Positions 52,207-59,226 of a stretch of DNA of 64,000 nucleotides are shown here, one piece after another. Position 1 is the stretch's first letter, and each line of letters starts with the position of its first letter. Below the pieces are notes generated by a model. The model was given only the letters and a program-made list of their open reading frames with translations. It was not told the DNA's origin and did not search any database. Both the position numbers and the translations under genes were made by a program. The DNA comes from Protaetiibacter intestinalis (GTDB lineage Bacteria; Actinomycetota; Actinomycetes; Actinomycetales; Microbacteriaceae): the NCBI RefSeq assembly GCF_003627075.1, contig NZ_CP032630.1, forward strand, positions 2,976,001 through 3,040,000, given 5' to 3'.

Positions 52207-53999
52207 GCACGCCCCGACCCGCGGGGGCGCTCGGGGACGAGCTGAGCAACCTCGGCATCGGCATCCTCATCGGCACCGCGGTCCTCGCCGCCATCCTCCG
52301 CGGCGCCGGGTCCGTCACCGCCTGGATCACCGGCGTCGGCCAGCCCACTGGCGGGGTCGAAGCCGGACTGGGTGTGCTGCTGAACCCCGGTGACCCAGCG
52401 ACCGCGCTCGGCGCACCGGGCCTGAGCGCCGTGGCGTACTGGATCACCGCGATCGTGCTCATCCTCGGGGCCGGGGTGGCCGGCTGGTGGGCGTGGCGGT
52501 TCTTCCGCGAGCACGGCCGCCACGTAAAGACCGATCCGTACCGCATCGCCGGGATCGCCACCCGTAGCGAAGTCGCTAAGGCCGCCTCAGAGGCGGCGCT
52601 GCTGCGCCGAGCGGGTCACCTGCGGCCCTCGCTCCACCAGCCGCGGCCGCAGGACGTCGGCTACCGGATCGGCGCCTCACGGGGCACGAGCGTGTGGGCG
52701 TCCGTCGAGGACAGCATCCTGCTGATCGGCCCGCCCCGATCCGGCAAGGGCGCCCACATCGTCATCAACGCCATCTTGGACGCCCCTGGCGCAGTCGTCA
52801 CGACGAGCACCCGCCCGGACAACCTGACCGCGACCCTCCGCTCCCGGCAGAAAATCGGCCCTGTCGCGGTGTTCGACCCTCAGCACCTCGCCGAAGGCCT
52901 GCCCGCCGGGCTCAGGTGGTCACCCGTCCGCGGGTGTGAGGACCCTTTGACGGCTATGATCCGCGCGACCGGCCTTGCCGCCGGTACCGGTCTCTCGGCC
53001 GGCGGGGTCGAGGGAGGCGGGTTCTGGGAGGGCAAGACGAGGACTGCGCTCCAAGCGCTGCTCCATGCCGCCGCCCTCGATCACCGGCCGCCCTCGGAGC
53101 TGTTCCGCTGGACTCTCGACCCCTCCTCCGCCGCGGATGCGGTGGCGATCCTCACCGCGAACCCGCGAGCCGCGACCGGGTGGGCGGACTCGTTGCAGGC
53201 GATGATCGACTCCGACCCCCGCACGCGCGACTCCATCTGGCAAGGCGTCTCGCTTGCCCTCGCCGCGCTGGCAGACCCGCGCGTGCTGGATGCCGTGTCG
53301 CCGCGCGAGGGCGAGGACTTCGACCCCGAAGCGTTCCTCCGCGACCGAGGAACCCTCTACCTGCTGGCCACCGGAGCCGGCGCCAACAACTCCGCTGCGT
53401 TGGTGGCTGCGTTCGTGGAAGACGTCGTGGAAGCTGCCCGCCGCCTCGCAGCGACCAGCCCCGGCGTCCGCCTCGACCCGCCGTTGCTGCTCGCACTCGA
53501 TGAGGTCGGCAACCTCGCCCCGCTGCCGTCGCTGCCGACGCTCATGGCCGAGGGCGGCGGAACCGGGATCACGACGATGCCCGTGCTCCAAAGCCTCGCG
53601 CAGGCGCGGGAGAAGTGGTCGGACAACGCGGCCGGCGCGATCTGGGATGCCTCGATCGTCAAGATCGTCCTGGGCGGAGCGTCGAACTCCAAGGACCTGC
53701 ACGACCTGACCACGCTCATCGGTGAACGCGATGAGGTGACCGACTCCACCACGGTCGGAGACCACGGCTCCCGCTCCGCGCAACGCTCCATCCGCCGTGT
53801 GCCGATCATGCCGCCCGACACGATCCGCACCCTCCCGTTTGGGACTGCATTAGTGCTGTTGCGCTCCGCGCCGCCCATCGTCACCCGGATGCGGACCTGG
53901 ACGGACCGGTCCGACGCGAATGAGCTGCGCGCCGACCGGGCCGACATCGAGGCGACGTTGCAGCACCGCTCGGAGGAGCCGCCTGGCGCACCTGCCTGA
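52203..53999 (+). CDS. VirD4/TraG-type coupling protein
   Basis: A 598-residue type IV coupling ATPase. Two N-terminal membrane helices (IGILIGTAVLAAILRGAGSVTAWI and VAYWITAIVLILGAGVAGWWAWRFF) precede the ATPase core with Walker A ILLIGPPRSGKGAHIVINAI, the TSTRPDNL strand, FDPQ, and Walker B PLLLALDEVGNLAPLPSLPTLMAEGGG. The TraM-recognition-like C-terminal part includes ITTMPVLQSLAQAREKW and ASNSKDLHDLTTLIGERDEV. It brings the DNA-relaxase complex to the channel, although the relaxase gene itself is not in view. Confidence 0.95.
   Translation: MSTPRPAGALGDELSNLGIGILIGTAVLAAILRGAGSVTAWITGVGQPTGGVEAGLGVLLNPGDPATALGAPGLSAVAYWITAIVLILGAGVAGWWAWRFFREHGRHVKTDPYRIAGIATRSEVAKAASEAALLRRAGHLRPSLHQPRPQDVGYRIGASRGTSVWASVEDSILLIGPPRSGKGAHIVINAILDAPGAVVTTSTRPDNLTATLRSRQKIGPVAVFDPQHLAEGLPAGLRWSPVRGCEDPLTAMIRATGLAAGTGLSAGGVEGGGFWEGKTRTALQALLHAAALDHRPPSELFRWTLDPSSAADAVAILTANPRAATGWADSLQAMIDSDPRTRDSIWQGVSLALAALADPRVLDAVSPREGEDFDPEAFLRDRGTLYLLATGAGANNSAALVAAFVEDVVEAARRLAATSPGVRLDPPLLLALDEVGNLAPLPSLPTLMAEGGGTGITTMPVLQSLAQAREKWSDNAAGAIWDASIVKIVLGGASNSKDLHDLTTLIGERDEVTDSTTVGDHGSRSAQRSIRRVPIMPPDTIRTLPFGTALVLLRSAPPIVTRMRTWTDRSDANELRADRADIEATLQHRSEEPPGAPA
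53986..53993 (+). promoter_or_regulatory. GCGCACCT element 6
   Basis: The octamer lies at the very end of virD4, overlapping its last codons, and ends 59 bases before the ssb start. CTGACA immediately after it pairs with TGTCAG at 54031-54036, forming a stem that ends shortly before the GAGGGG ribosome site. Confidence 0.55.
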
Positions 54000-54052
54000 C
54001 AGAGCGGCCCCGTCGTGGGGTCGCCACCGGTGTCAGAAAGAGGGGCAGTCCG

Positions 54053-54505
54053 ATGGCTCTCCACACGCAGGAATCCGTCTCGGGGTTCATCGCCTCCGAT
54101 CCGCAGCTCACCTACACGGAACGTGGCGATGCCCGGTTCTACGCCAAGATCGGGCAGGAGCACTATCGCAAGGAGCCGGACGGGTCGTTCACGCAGACCG
54201 AGACGACCTTCCATGACCTCGTGGCGTTCAAGAAGACCGCCGAGCGCGCTCACGACCGGCTCGCCAAGGGAGACAAGTTCGTCGCCGAGGGCTACACCCG
54301 CGAGTACGACCGCGCCACGCCGGAAGGCGAGGTGGTCAAGGCCGAGGAGTTCGTCGCGAAGAAGCTCGGCCACGACCTCGCCCGCACGAGCTACGAGGTC
54401 GACCGCACCCGCCGCCAGCCCGCCACGACGCAGGAGCCTGTGGGACAGGCGGCCAGTGCGGCTCGTCGCGAGAGCTCGGGCGCCGCCCCGGCGCTCGGGC
54501 TCTGA
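54053..54505 (+). CDS. ssb: single-stranded DNA-binding protein (ICE copy)
   Basis: A 150-residue SSB with one OB fold (SVSGFIASDPQLTYTERGDARFYAKIGQEHYRKEPDGSFTQTETTFHDLVAFKKTAERAHDRLAKGDKFVAEGYTREYDRATPEGEVVKAEEFVAKKLG) and a short tail without the acidic D-D-x-P-F tip of housekeeping SSBs. It probably protects transferred single strands or assists the element's own replication, in line with the prim-pol. The RBS is GAGGGG. Confidence 0.9.
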   Translation: MALHTQESVSGFIASDPQLTYTERGDARFYAKIGQEHYRKEPDGSFTQTETTFHDLVAFKKTAERAHDRLAKGDKFVAEGYTREYDRATPEGEVVKAEEFVAKKLGHDLARTSYEVDRTRRQPATTQEPVGQAASAARRESSGAAPALGL

Positions 54506-54520
54506 ACGGCCGTGACCGTG

Positions 54521-55084
54521 ATGAACGAGCACGAGACCGCCCCCGAGACCGACGAGCCGGACCTGGACGAGGAGTTCGACGGGCCGCTGATCCCGGAGCC
54601 TCCGCACCCGATCAACTGGAACCTCCTGACCAGCGAGGAGGCGGAGGCCGAGTGGCTGGAGCTGAACCGCTGGGTCGACTGGCTGCGCCGCACCTACGGG
54701 CTGCCTGCTTCGGTGGTTCCGCCGTTCTGGCATCGCCACCCGGAGCTGTTGTGGGAGCTGAGCGCGCTGCACCTGCATTGGCTGTCCGCCTACGATCCAG
54801 AGCAGAACGGCTCCGCGCCGCTGGGCTGGCATCGCGACTTCGCCGACGCCCGCCAGCGGCTCCGCGACTGGGTCGCCGCTTCCGGAACTCGTCTCGACCG
54901 AGACCGCCCGACCCGGCAAACCACCTGGCCCGGCGAGGACCCGGCAGGCCCGGTCGAGGACACGATCATCGCTCACCGGGATCAGGACTTCGTGCAGTTC
55001 GTCCTCGACGATGTCGCCGCGCGCCGCCAGGCCGAGGACGACTTCTATGCCGGGCTCAACCCGAACACCGGAGAAGTCGCATGA
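54521..55084 (+). CDS. DUF4913-like protein
   Basis: A 187-residue soluble protein resembling the DUF4913 family of actinobacterial mobile elements (FHxL-type core here WLELNRWVDWLRRTYGLPASVVPPFWHRHPELLWELSALHLHWLSAYDP). The N-terminus is acidic (ETDEPDLDEEFDGP). A GTG three codons upstream is an alternative start. It overlaps the excisionase start (ATGA). The function is unknown; the location suggests a role in integration/excision control or replication. Confidence 0.8.
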   Translation: MNEHETAPETDEPDLDEEFDGPLIPEPPHPINWNLLTSEEAEAEWLELNRWVDWLRRTYGLPASVVPPFWHRHPELLWELSALHLHWLSAYDPEQNGSAPLGWHRDFADARQRLRDWVAASGTRLDRDRPTRQTTWPGEDPAGPVEDTIIAHRDQDFVQFVLDDVAARRQAEDDFYAGLNPNTGEVA

Positions 55085-55296
55085 GCGATACCGGCGGCAC
55101 GATCGTGGTCTCGCCTCTCATGGACAGTCGCGAGATCGCCGCCTATCTCAAGGTGTCCGAGTCGACCTTGTCGAGGTGGCGTTCCGCAGGTCAGGGGCCG
55201 CCGTTCCTGCGGCTGGGCGGGATCGCCCGGTACCGCATCGACGCGGTCGACGCCTGGCTGGCGGGGCTGGAGCACAGCCATGCCCCGGAAGGCTGA
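55081..55296 (+). CDS. xis: excisionase, MerR/AlpA-like winged HTH
   Basis: A 71-residue protein with a DNA-binding winged helix of the excisionase type: LMDSREIAAYLKVSESTLSRWRSAGQGPPFLRLGGIARYRIDAVDAWLAGLE. Such proteins bend DNA at attachment arms and favour excision. The gene overlaps the previous gene by 4 bases and the integrase gene by 17 bases, a common xis-int arrangement. Confidence 0.92.
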   Translation: MSDTGGTIVVSPLMDSREIAAYLKVSESTLSRWRSAGQGPPFLRLGGIARYRIDAVDAWLAGLEHSHAPEG

Positions 55297-56506
55297 GCCG
55301 CTCCCGCAAGCGCAGCCGAAGCCGGTGCCTCCGGTCGGCGTGAGGATCTCCACCGACCTGGAACGTCGCTCCTATGGCATCCGCGCCCGTGCCCGCTGGA
55401 CGGACCCGATCAGCAGACGCCGCATCATCCGCTCCGAGATCGTCGCCGACGAGGCGGCAGCGCACGAGTTCTTCGACTCGCTGCGGCATTCATCGGCCAA
55501 GGGCATGGACGTGTCCATGACACTCACCGAGTTCGTCACCACGATCGGCGACCGATGGGCGCGCGGCCTCGACCCCACCTCAACCGGGGAGACCTACGGG
55601 TACGGACTCAAGCTCCGCGTGCTGCCTGCTCTCGGGCACCTGCCCGTCACGCAAATCACCGCCGGGATCATCGACCGCACCATCGACGCCTGGGAGAAGC
55701 GGCATGGGGCGTCAACGATCAAGAACTCCATCGCCCCGCTCGTGCGGGTCCTCGATGAAGCAGTGCGCGACGGGCTCATCCCGATCAACCCCGCGAAGAA
55801 CCGTGCCAAGCGCAGCCTGAACCGCAATGCCTTCCGTCTCCAGCCGGCGGAGGATGCTTCCCCGCGCGCGCAAGCGATCCCCGACATGGGAACGCTGACG
55901 ACGCTCGCTGAAGCCTGCGGGAAGGTCCACCAGTCGTACTCCGACTTCGTCATGCTCGCCGCCCTCCTCGCCGCGCGTTCTTCCGAGGTCTCGGGCCTTC
56001 AGGCCGGTGACGTCCGGTTCGACAAGAACATCGTGGTGATCGCACGGCAGACCTACCCCGGCAAAGGCGGGCTCATCACGAAACAGACCAAAGGCCGGAG
56101 AGAGCGCCGCGTCCCGATCCTCGACCCGCTCCGACCGGTTCTTGAGCGGCTCACGGAGGGGAAGGAGCCCGAGGACCGGCTGCTGGTCGGCCCGAAGGGC
56201 GGCGCTCTCACGACCGCGACCGTGCGGGACGCGACGAACTGGGACCAGATCGTCAGCGATCTCGGCCTGCCCGACCTCACCCGGCACGGCCTCAGGCACA
56301 CCGGCGCGACCTGGATGGCAGACGCCGGCATCCCACTCCACGTCCTCCAGGACATCCTCGGCCACGCCTCCGTCGAGACCACACGCGGATACCTGCACCC
56401 CGACGACCGCCACCTCGCCTCCGCTGCGGAGCAGGCCAACGCCTTCCTTGCCCGATCCGCCAAGGCCAGCAGACCGAGCCGGCGCGAGGCCTCGAGGTCA
56501 CTGTGA
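55280..56506 (+). CDS. int: tyrosine integrase
   Basis: A 408-residue site-specific tyrosine recombinase. An N-terminal AP2-like arm-binding region (YGIRARARWTDPISRRRIIRSEIVADEAAAHEFF) precedes a SAM-like core-binding domain (TLTEFVTTIGDRWARGL to LVRVLDEAVRDGLI) and a catalytic domain with R in LLAARSSEVSGLQAGDV, K in the GRRERRVPI turn, H-x-x-R in LTRHGLRHTGATW, H in LGHASVETT and the nucleophile in RGYLHPDD. It lies 208 bases from the tRNA-Pro 3' end, the usual place for an integrase that uses the tRNA as its target. It appears intact. Confidence 0.95.
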   Translation: MPRKAEPLPQAQPKPVPPVGVRISTDLERRSYGIRARARWTDPISRRRIIRSEIVADEAAAHEFFDSLRHSSAKGMDVSMTLTEFVTTIGDRWARGLDPTSTGETYGYGLKLRVLPALGHLPVTQITAGIIDRTIDAWEKRHGASTIKNSIAPLVRVLDEAVRDGLIPINPAKNRAKRSLNRNAFRLQPAEDASPRAQAIPDMGTLTTLAEACGKVHQSYSDFVMLAALLAARSSEVSGLQAGDVRFDKNIVVIARQTYPGKGGLITKQTKGRRERRVPILDPLRPVLERLTEGKEPEDRLLVGPKGGALTTATVRDATNWDQIVSDLGLPDLTRHGLRHTGATWMADAGIPLHVLQDILGHASVETTRGYLHPDDRHLASAAEQANAFLARSAKASRPSRREASRSL

Positions 56507-56536
56507 CGGGTAGCGAGGAGCCACGATCGGAGGCTC

Positions 56537-56650
56537 TGGTCCCCTTTTGGTCCCCTTATCCACAGGTTGGAGCCTGCGAACGCCCGAAACAGCCGTCCGG
56601 AGCCCGAGGAGACGCAGCGGCTCGTCGGCGAGGGGACCAGAGGGGGACCA
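56537..56650. repeat. four TGGTCCCC sites in two inverted 11-bp-phased pairs
   Basis: TGGTCCCC occurs at 56537-56544 and 56548-56555. GGGGACCA occurs at 56632-56639 and 56643-56650. Within each pair the sites are exactly 11 bp apart, one helical turn, and the pairs face each other. They lie between int and tRNA-Pro, where arm-type sites for integrase or excisionase are expected. Confidence 0.85.
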
Positions 56651-56673
56651 ACAAACCCGTCGCCAGACATGAC

Positions 56674-56709
56674 AAAGCCCTGATGAAAATGGCTTCTCAT
56701 CAGGGCTTT
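56674..56709. terminator. strong bidirectional terminator at the ICE-tRNA boundary
   Basis: AAAGCCCTGATGA pairs perfectly with TCATCAGGGCTTT (13 bp, 10-base loop) and TTTT follows on the plus strand, with A-tracts for the minus strand. It can end int transcripts and tRNA transcripts. Confidence 0.85.
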
Positions 56710-56713
56710 TCTG

Positions 56714-56787
56714 TCGGGATGACAGGATTTGAACCTGCGACCCCCTGACCCCCAGTCAGGTGCGCTACCAAGCTGCGCCACATCCCG
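56714..56787 (-). tRNA. tRNA-Pro (GGG anticodon)
   Basis: A 74-nt tRNA without an encoded CCA. The acceptor stem is CGGGATG/CATCCCG, the anticodon stem is CCTGA/TCAGG with loop CTGGGGG, and the T arm contains GGTTCAAATCC. All stems pair. The 3' end points toward the integrase gene, as expected if this is the attachment-site tRNA and the copy is supplied by the element. Confidence 0.95.
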
Positions 56788-56830
56788 TGACATCAATTTT
56801 CTGTTATTCCGGGCCGACCGGAGGGGATAA

Positions 56831-56878
<48 letters not shown>

Positions 56879-56907
56879 TGGCTTCGTGCCGCCTCCGGCA
56901 CGGCTCC

Positions 56908-57522
56908 CTACATTACCGTGTCCGGGCGCGACCCGATGCCACCCGCGAGCAGCGCCACCACATCCGGCAGCGTCGCGGTGTCGCGCGTGGTCAGCCACCA
57001 CGAGGTGAGGCCCTCGGCCGCGGCGAGCAGGGCGGCGGTCACAGTGTCGACCGACGGCGCGATCGGCACGCCGCTCGCGGCGCTCCACTCCCCCAGCCGG
57101 GTGCCGATCGCGGCGCGGAGGGTGTGCTGCTCGGCGGCGAGCGCGGCTGCCAGTTCGGCATCCGTGCGGGCCTGCAGGGTGAGTTCGGCGATCGCCTGCG
57201 CCCGCTCCGGGTCGGCGACCACCTCGTCCGCGTAGGCGGTGAGCGCGGCGCGCACGGCATCCGCGAGCGAGCCGCCCTCGGGCAGCGGATGCGACCACAC
57301 GTCTCCGAGGGTGCGCTCGGCCTCCCGACGCAGGAACGCCTCCACGAGCCCCGCCCGCGTGCGGAACGCGTAGCTGACGACGGCGTGCACCACGCCGGCG
57401 CGCTGCGCGACGCCGCGCAGGGTGAGGGCCGCCGCGCCCCCCTCGCGCACCGCGTCGAGGGCGGCACCCAACAGCCGCTCCCGGCGGGTGTCGACGTCGA
57501 GGTACTCGCGGCGCTCGCTCAT
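56908..57522 (-). CDS. TetR-family transcriptional regulator
   Basis: A 204-residue TetR protein: RRERLLGAALDAVREGGAAALTLRGVAQRAGVVHAVVSYAFRTRAGLVEAFLRRE at the N-terminus and a helical ligand domain with DEVVADPERAQAIAELTLQARTDAELAAALAAEQH. The ATG at 57522 (MSERREYLDVDTRRERLL) is preferred to an ATG 12 codons earlier, which would lie on the operator region. It is divergent from the GNAT gene at 57632, and the intergenic region has repeated and palindromic sites. Confidence 0.9.
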   Translation of the reverse strand: MSERREYLDVDTRRERLLGAALDAVREGGAAALTLRGVAQRAGVVHAVVSYAFRTRAGLVEAFLRREAERTLGDVWSHPLPEGGSLADAVRAALTAYADEVVADPERAQAIAELTLQARTDAELAAALAAEQHTLRAAIGTRLGEWSAASGVPIAPSVDTVTAALLAAAEGLTSWWLTTRDTATLPDVVALLAGGIGSRPDTVM

Positions 57523-57537
57523 GCACCCATCACAGCA

Positions 57538-57588
57538 AACTTTCATCCATCTGGTCAATACTGTGATTCATCCACCCGGACGAAAGTT
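57538..57588. promoter_or_regulatory. candidate TetR operator region
   Basis: AACTTTC at 57538-57544 and GAAAGTT at 57582-57588 form an interrupted palindrome. TTCATCCA occurs twice, at 57542-57549 and 57567-57574, 25 bp apart. They lie between tetR and the GNAT gene. Confidence 0.4.
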
Positions 57589-57631
57589 CCCACCGGAACC
57601 ATAGCCACAGCCACGAGCAGAGGAGCACCCC

Positions 57632-58270
57632 ATGATCCGCGTCAGCCGAGCCACCGCATCCGAACTCCCCGGCGCCGCCGCCGTGCTCGCCGACGCGTTC
57701 CACGACGACCCCGTCATGCGCAGCATCATCCCGGGCGATGAGCAGCGCGGCGAGCGACTGCGGATGCTGTTCCTCGCCCTGCTGCGCTCGGGTGCCTACC
57801 CGCGCGGCGTCGTCGACATCGCCCGCACCGAGCACGACGACACGATCATCGGGGCCGCCGCATGGGAGTCGCCCAGCGCCCGCACCGGCACCTTCCTGCG
57901 ACAGCTCGGCCAGCTGCCGCTCTTCGCGCGCGCCATCGGCTTGCGCAACCTCCCCCGCGCCCTTCGCCTGCTCGGCACCCTCGAGAGCCGACGCCCGAGC
58001 CTCACCCACTGGTACCTCGGCGAGATCGGCGTGAGCGCCGACGCCCGCGGACTCGGGGTCGGATCCGCCCTGCTCGAGACCCGCCTGCGCGCCCTCGACG
58101 AAACCCACCAGGTCGCCTACCTGGAGTCGTCGACGCCGCAGAACCGACGCCTCTACCGCCGCCTCGGCTTCCGCGACCAGGGCATCATCACGGGCCTGCC
58201 GGGCGCCGCCCCGATGAGCATGATCCGGCTGCGGTCCCCGCACGGCACGCAGGAACCCGCAGCCGCCTGA
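57632..58270 (+). CDS. GNAT-family N-acetyltransferase
   Basis: A 212-residue acyl-CoA acyltransferase with a long N-terminal part (RVSRATASELPGAAAVLADAFHDDPVMRSIIPGDEQRGERLRMLF) and the GNAT core HWYLGEIGVSADARGLGVGSALLETRL, where Q/R-x-x-G-x-G/A reads R-G-L-G-V-G, followed by YLESSTPQNRRLYRRLGF. The substrate is unknown; drug or metabolite acetylation is usual. It is divergent from tetR, which may control it. Confidence 0.9.
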   Translation: MIRVSRATASELPGAAAVLADAFHDDPVMRSIIPGDEQRGERLRMLFLALLRSGAYPRGVVDIARTEHDDTIIGAAAWESPSARTGTFLRQLGQLPLFARAIGLRNLPRALRLLGTLESRRPSLTHWYLGEIGVSADARGLGVGSALLETRLRALDETHQVAYLESSTPQNRRLYRRLGFRDQGIITGLPGAAPMSMIRLRSPHGTQEPAAA

Positions 58271-58314
58271 CCCCGGCCCTCACCCTGCCCCGGACCCGGG
58301 CCCGGCCACGGGCC

Positions 58315-58557
58315 TCAGGCGAGCTTCGCCTTCACGTACCCGACGATGGCGTTCGCGTGCCCGTGGCCGAGCCCGTGCTCGACCTTGAGCCACTCGACAA
58401 CCTCCATGTGCCGGTGGCCGTCGAGCCGATCCGCGGCGAGGTCGAGCCAGTGCTGGATCGGCTGACCGTAGGTCTTCTCGATGCTCGGGAAGTACGACGC
58501 CGGTCCGGCGAGCTTCTCCCCCGGCCGGATCGACGGTGCGGGCACACGGTGCGTCAT
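58315..58557 (-). CDS. DUF4287 domain protein
   Basis: An 80-residue protein matching the DUF4287 family (GPASYFPSIEKTYGQPIQHWLDLAADRLDGHRHMEVVEWLKVEHGLGHGHANAIVGYVKAKLA). These small helical proteins are common in actinobacteria and have no proven function; members are often described with DUF5655. It starts at ATG 58557 and is divergent from apt, with the promoters back to back in 45 bases. Confidence 0.88.
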   Translation of the reverse strand: MTHRVPAPSIRPGEKLAGPASYFPSIEKTYGQPIQHWLDLAADRLDGHRHMEVVEWLKVEHGLGHGHANAIVGYVKAKLA

Positions 58558-58590
58558 GCGTCGAGGGTAAACCCGGCCATCCGATCCGCG

Positions 58591-58596
58591 TAGCCT
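58591..58596 (+). promoter_or_regulatory. -10 element of leaderless apt
   Basis: TAGCCT ends six bases before the GTG start of apt. No Shine-Dalgarno sequence fits before the GTG, so leaderless translation is likely. Confidence 0.5.
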
Positions 58597-58602
58597 GGAT
58601 CG

Positions 58603-59127
58603 GTGACCGATGCGACCGCGTACCTCGACGCCCTCACCCGCGTGATCCCCGACTTCCCCGAGCCCGGCATCCTGTTCCGCGACCTGACGCCGGTGTTCGC
58701 GGACGGCCCCGCCCTCACGGCTGTCGCGGATGCGCTGGTCGCCCCGTTCGCGGGCGGATTCGACGTCATCGCGGGCGTCGAGGCGCGCGGCTTCGCCCTC
58801 GCGGCCGCGGCGGCGGCGCGCAGCGGGCACGGCCTGCTGCTCGTGCGCAAGGCGGGCAAGCTGCCCGGCGCGACCCTCAGCGAGAGCTACGCACTCGAAT
58901 ACGGCGAGGCCACGCTGCAGGTGCACGCCGGCCAGCTGCCGGCCGGCACGCGCGTGCTGCTCGTCGACGACGTGCTCGCCACCGGCGGCACCCTGGGCGC
59001 CTCGCAGCGGCTCATCGAGCGGGCCGGATGGGTGCTCGCCGGCACCGCGGTCGTGCTCGAGCTCGAGGGGCTCGGCGGACGCGAGCGGCTCGCCCCGCGC
59101 GAGGTCGTGGCGCTGCAGCAGGGTTAG
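58603..59127 (+). CDS. apt: adenine phosphoribosyltransferase
   Basis: A 174-residue purine salvage enzyme that makes AMP from adenine and PRPP. It has IPDFPEPGILFRDLTPVFADG at the N-terminus, DVIAGVEARGFALAAAAAARSG, LVRKAGKLPGA and the PRPP-binding VLLVDDVLATGGT. The length is normal for Apt (170-180). GTG at 58603 starts a leaderless frame at MTDATAYLDALTRVIPDFPEPGI. Its presence marks return to core chromosome. Confidence 0.95.
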   Translation: MTDATAYLDALTRVIPDFPEPGILFRDLTPVFADGPALTAVADALVAPFAGGFDVIAGVEARGFALAAAAAARSGHGLLLVRKAGKLPGATLSESYALEYGEATLQVHAGQLPAGTRVLLVDDVLATGGTLGASQRLIERAGWVLAGTAVVLELEGLGGRERLAPREVVALQQG

Positions 59128-59226
59128 GTCACAGCTGGGTAACGGTGTGTGAATTGCTCCCGCCGTCGGGCCTCTGAGGGCCTGTTTCGGTCCCTGAATG
59201 TCGGGGGTCTCGTGTGGCCTTGAGGC

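Larger units (their letters stand above)
38496..56787 (+). mobile_element. integrative conjugative element (right part), tRNA-Pro associated
   Basis: Twenty co-directional genes run from an ArdC-like antirestriction protein through replication, partition, type IV secretion (TrbL/VirB6, SCO6880, VirB4, VirD4) and SSB to excisionase and tyrosine integrase next to tRNA-Pro. Codon use is uniform and the stop/start overlaps are tight. No relaxase, no clear oriT and no left attachment site are visible, so the element is either defective or its left part and cargo extend to the left. The left limit given is the first backbone motif, not a proven end. Confidence 0.8.
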
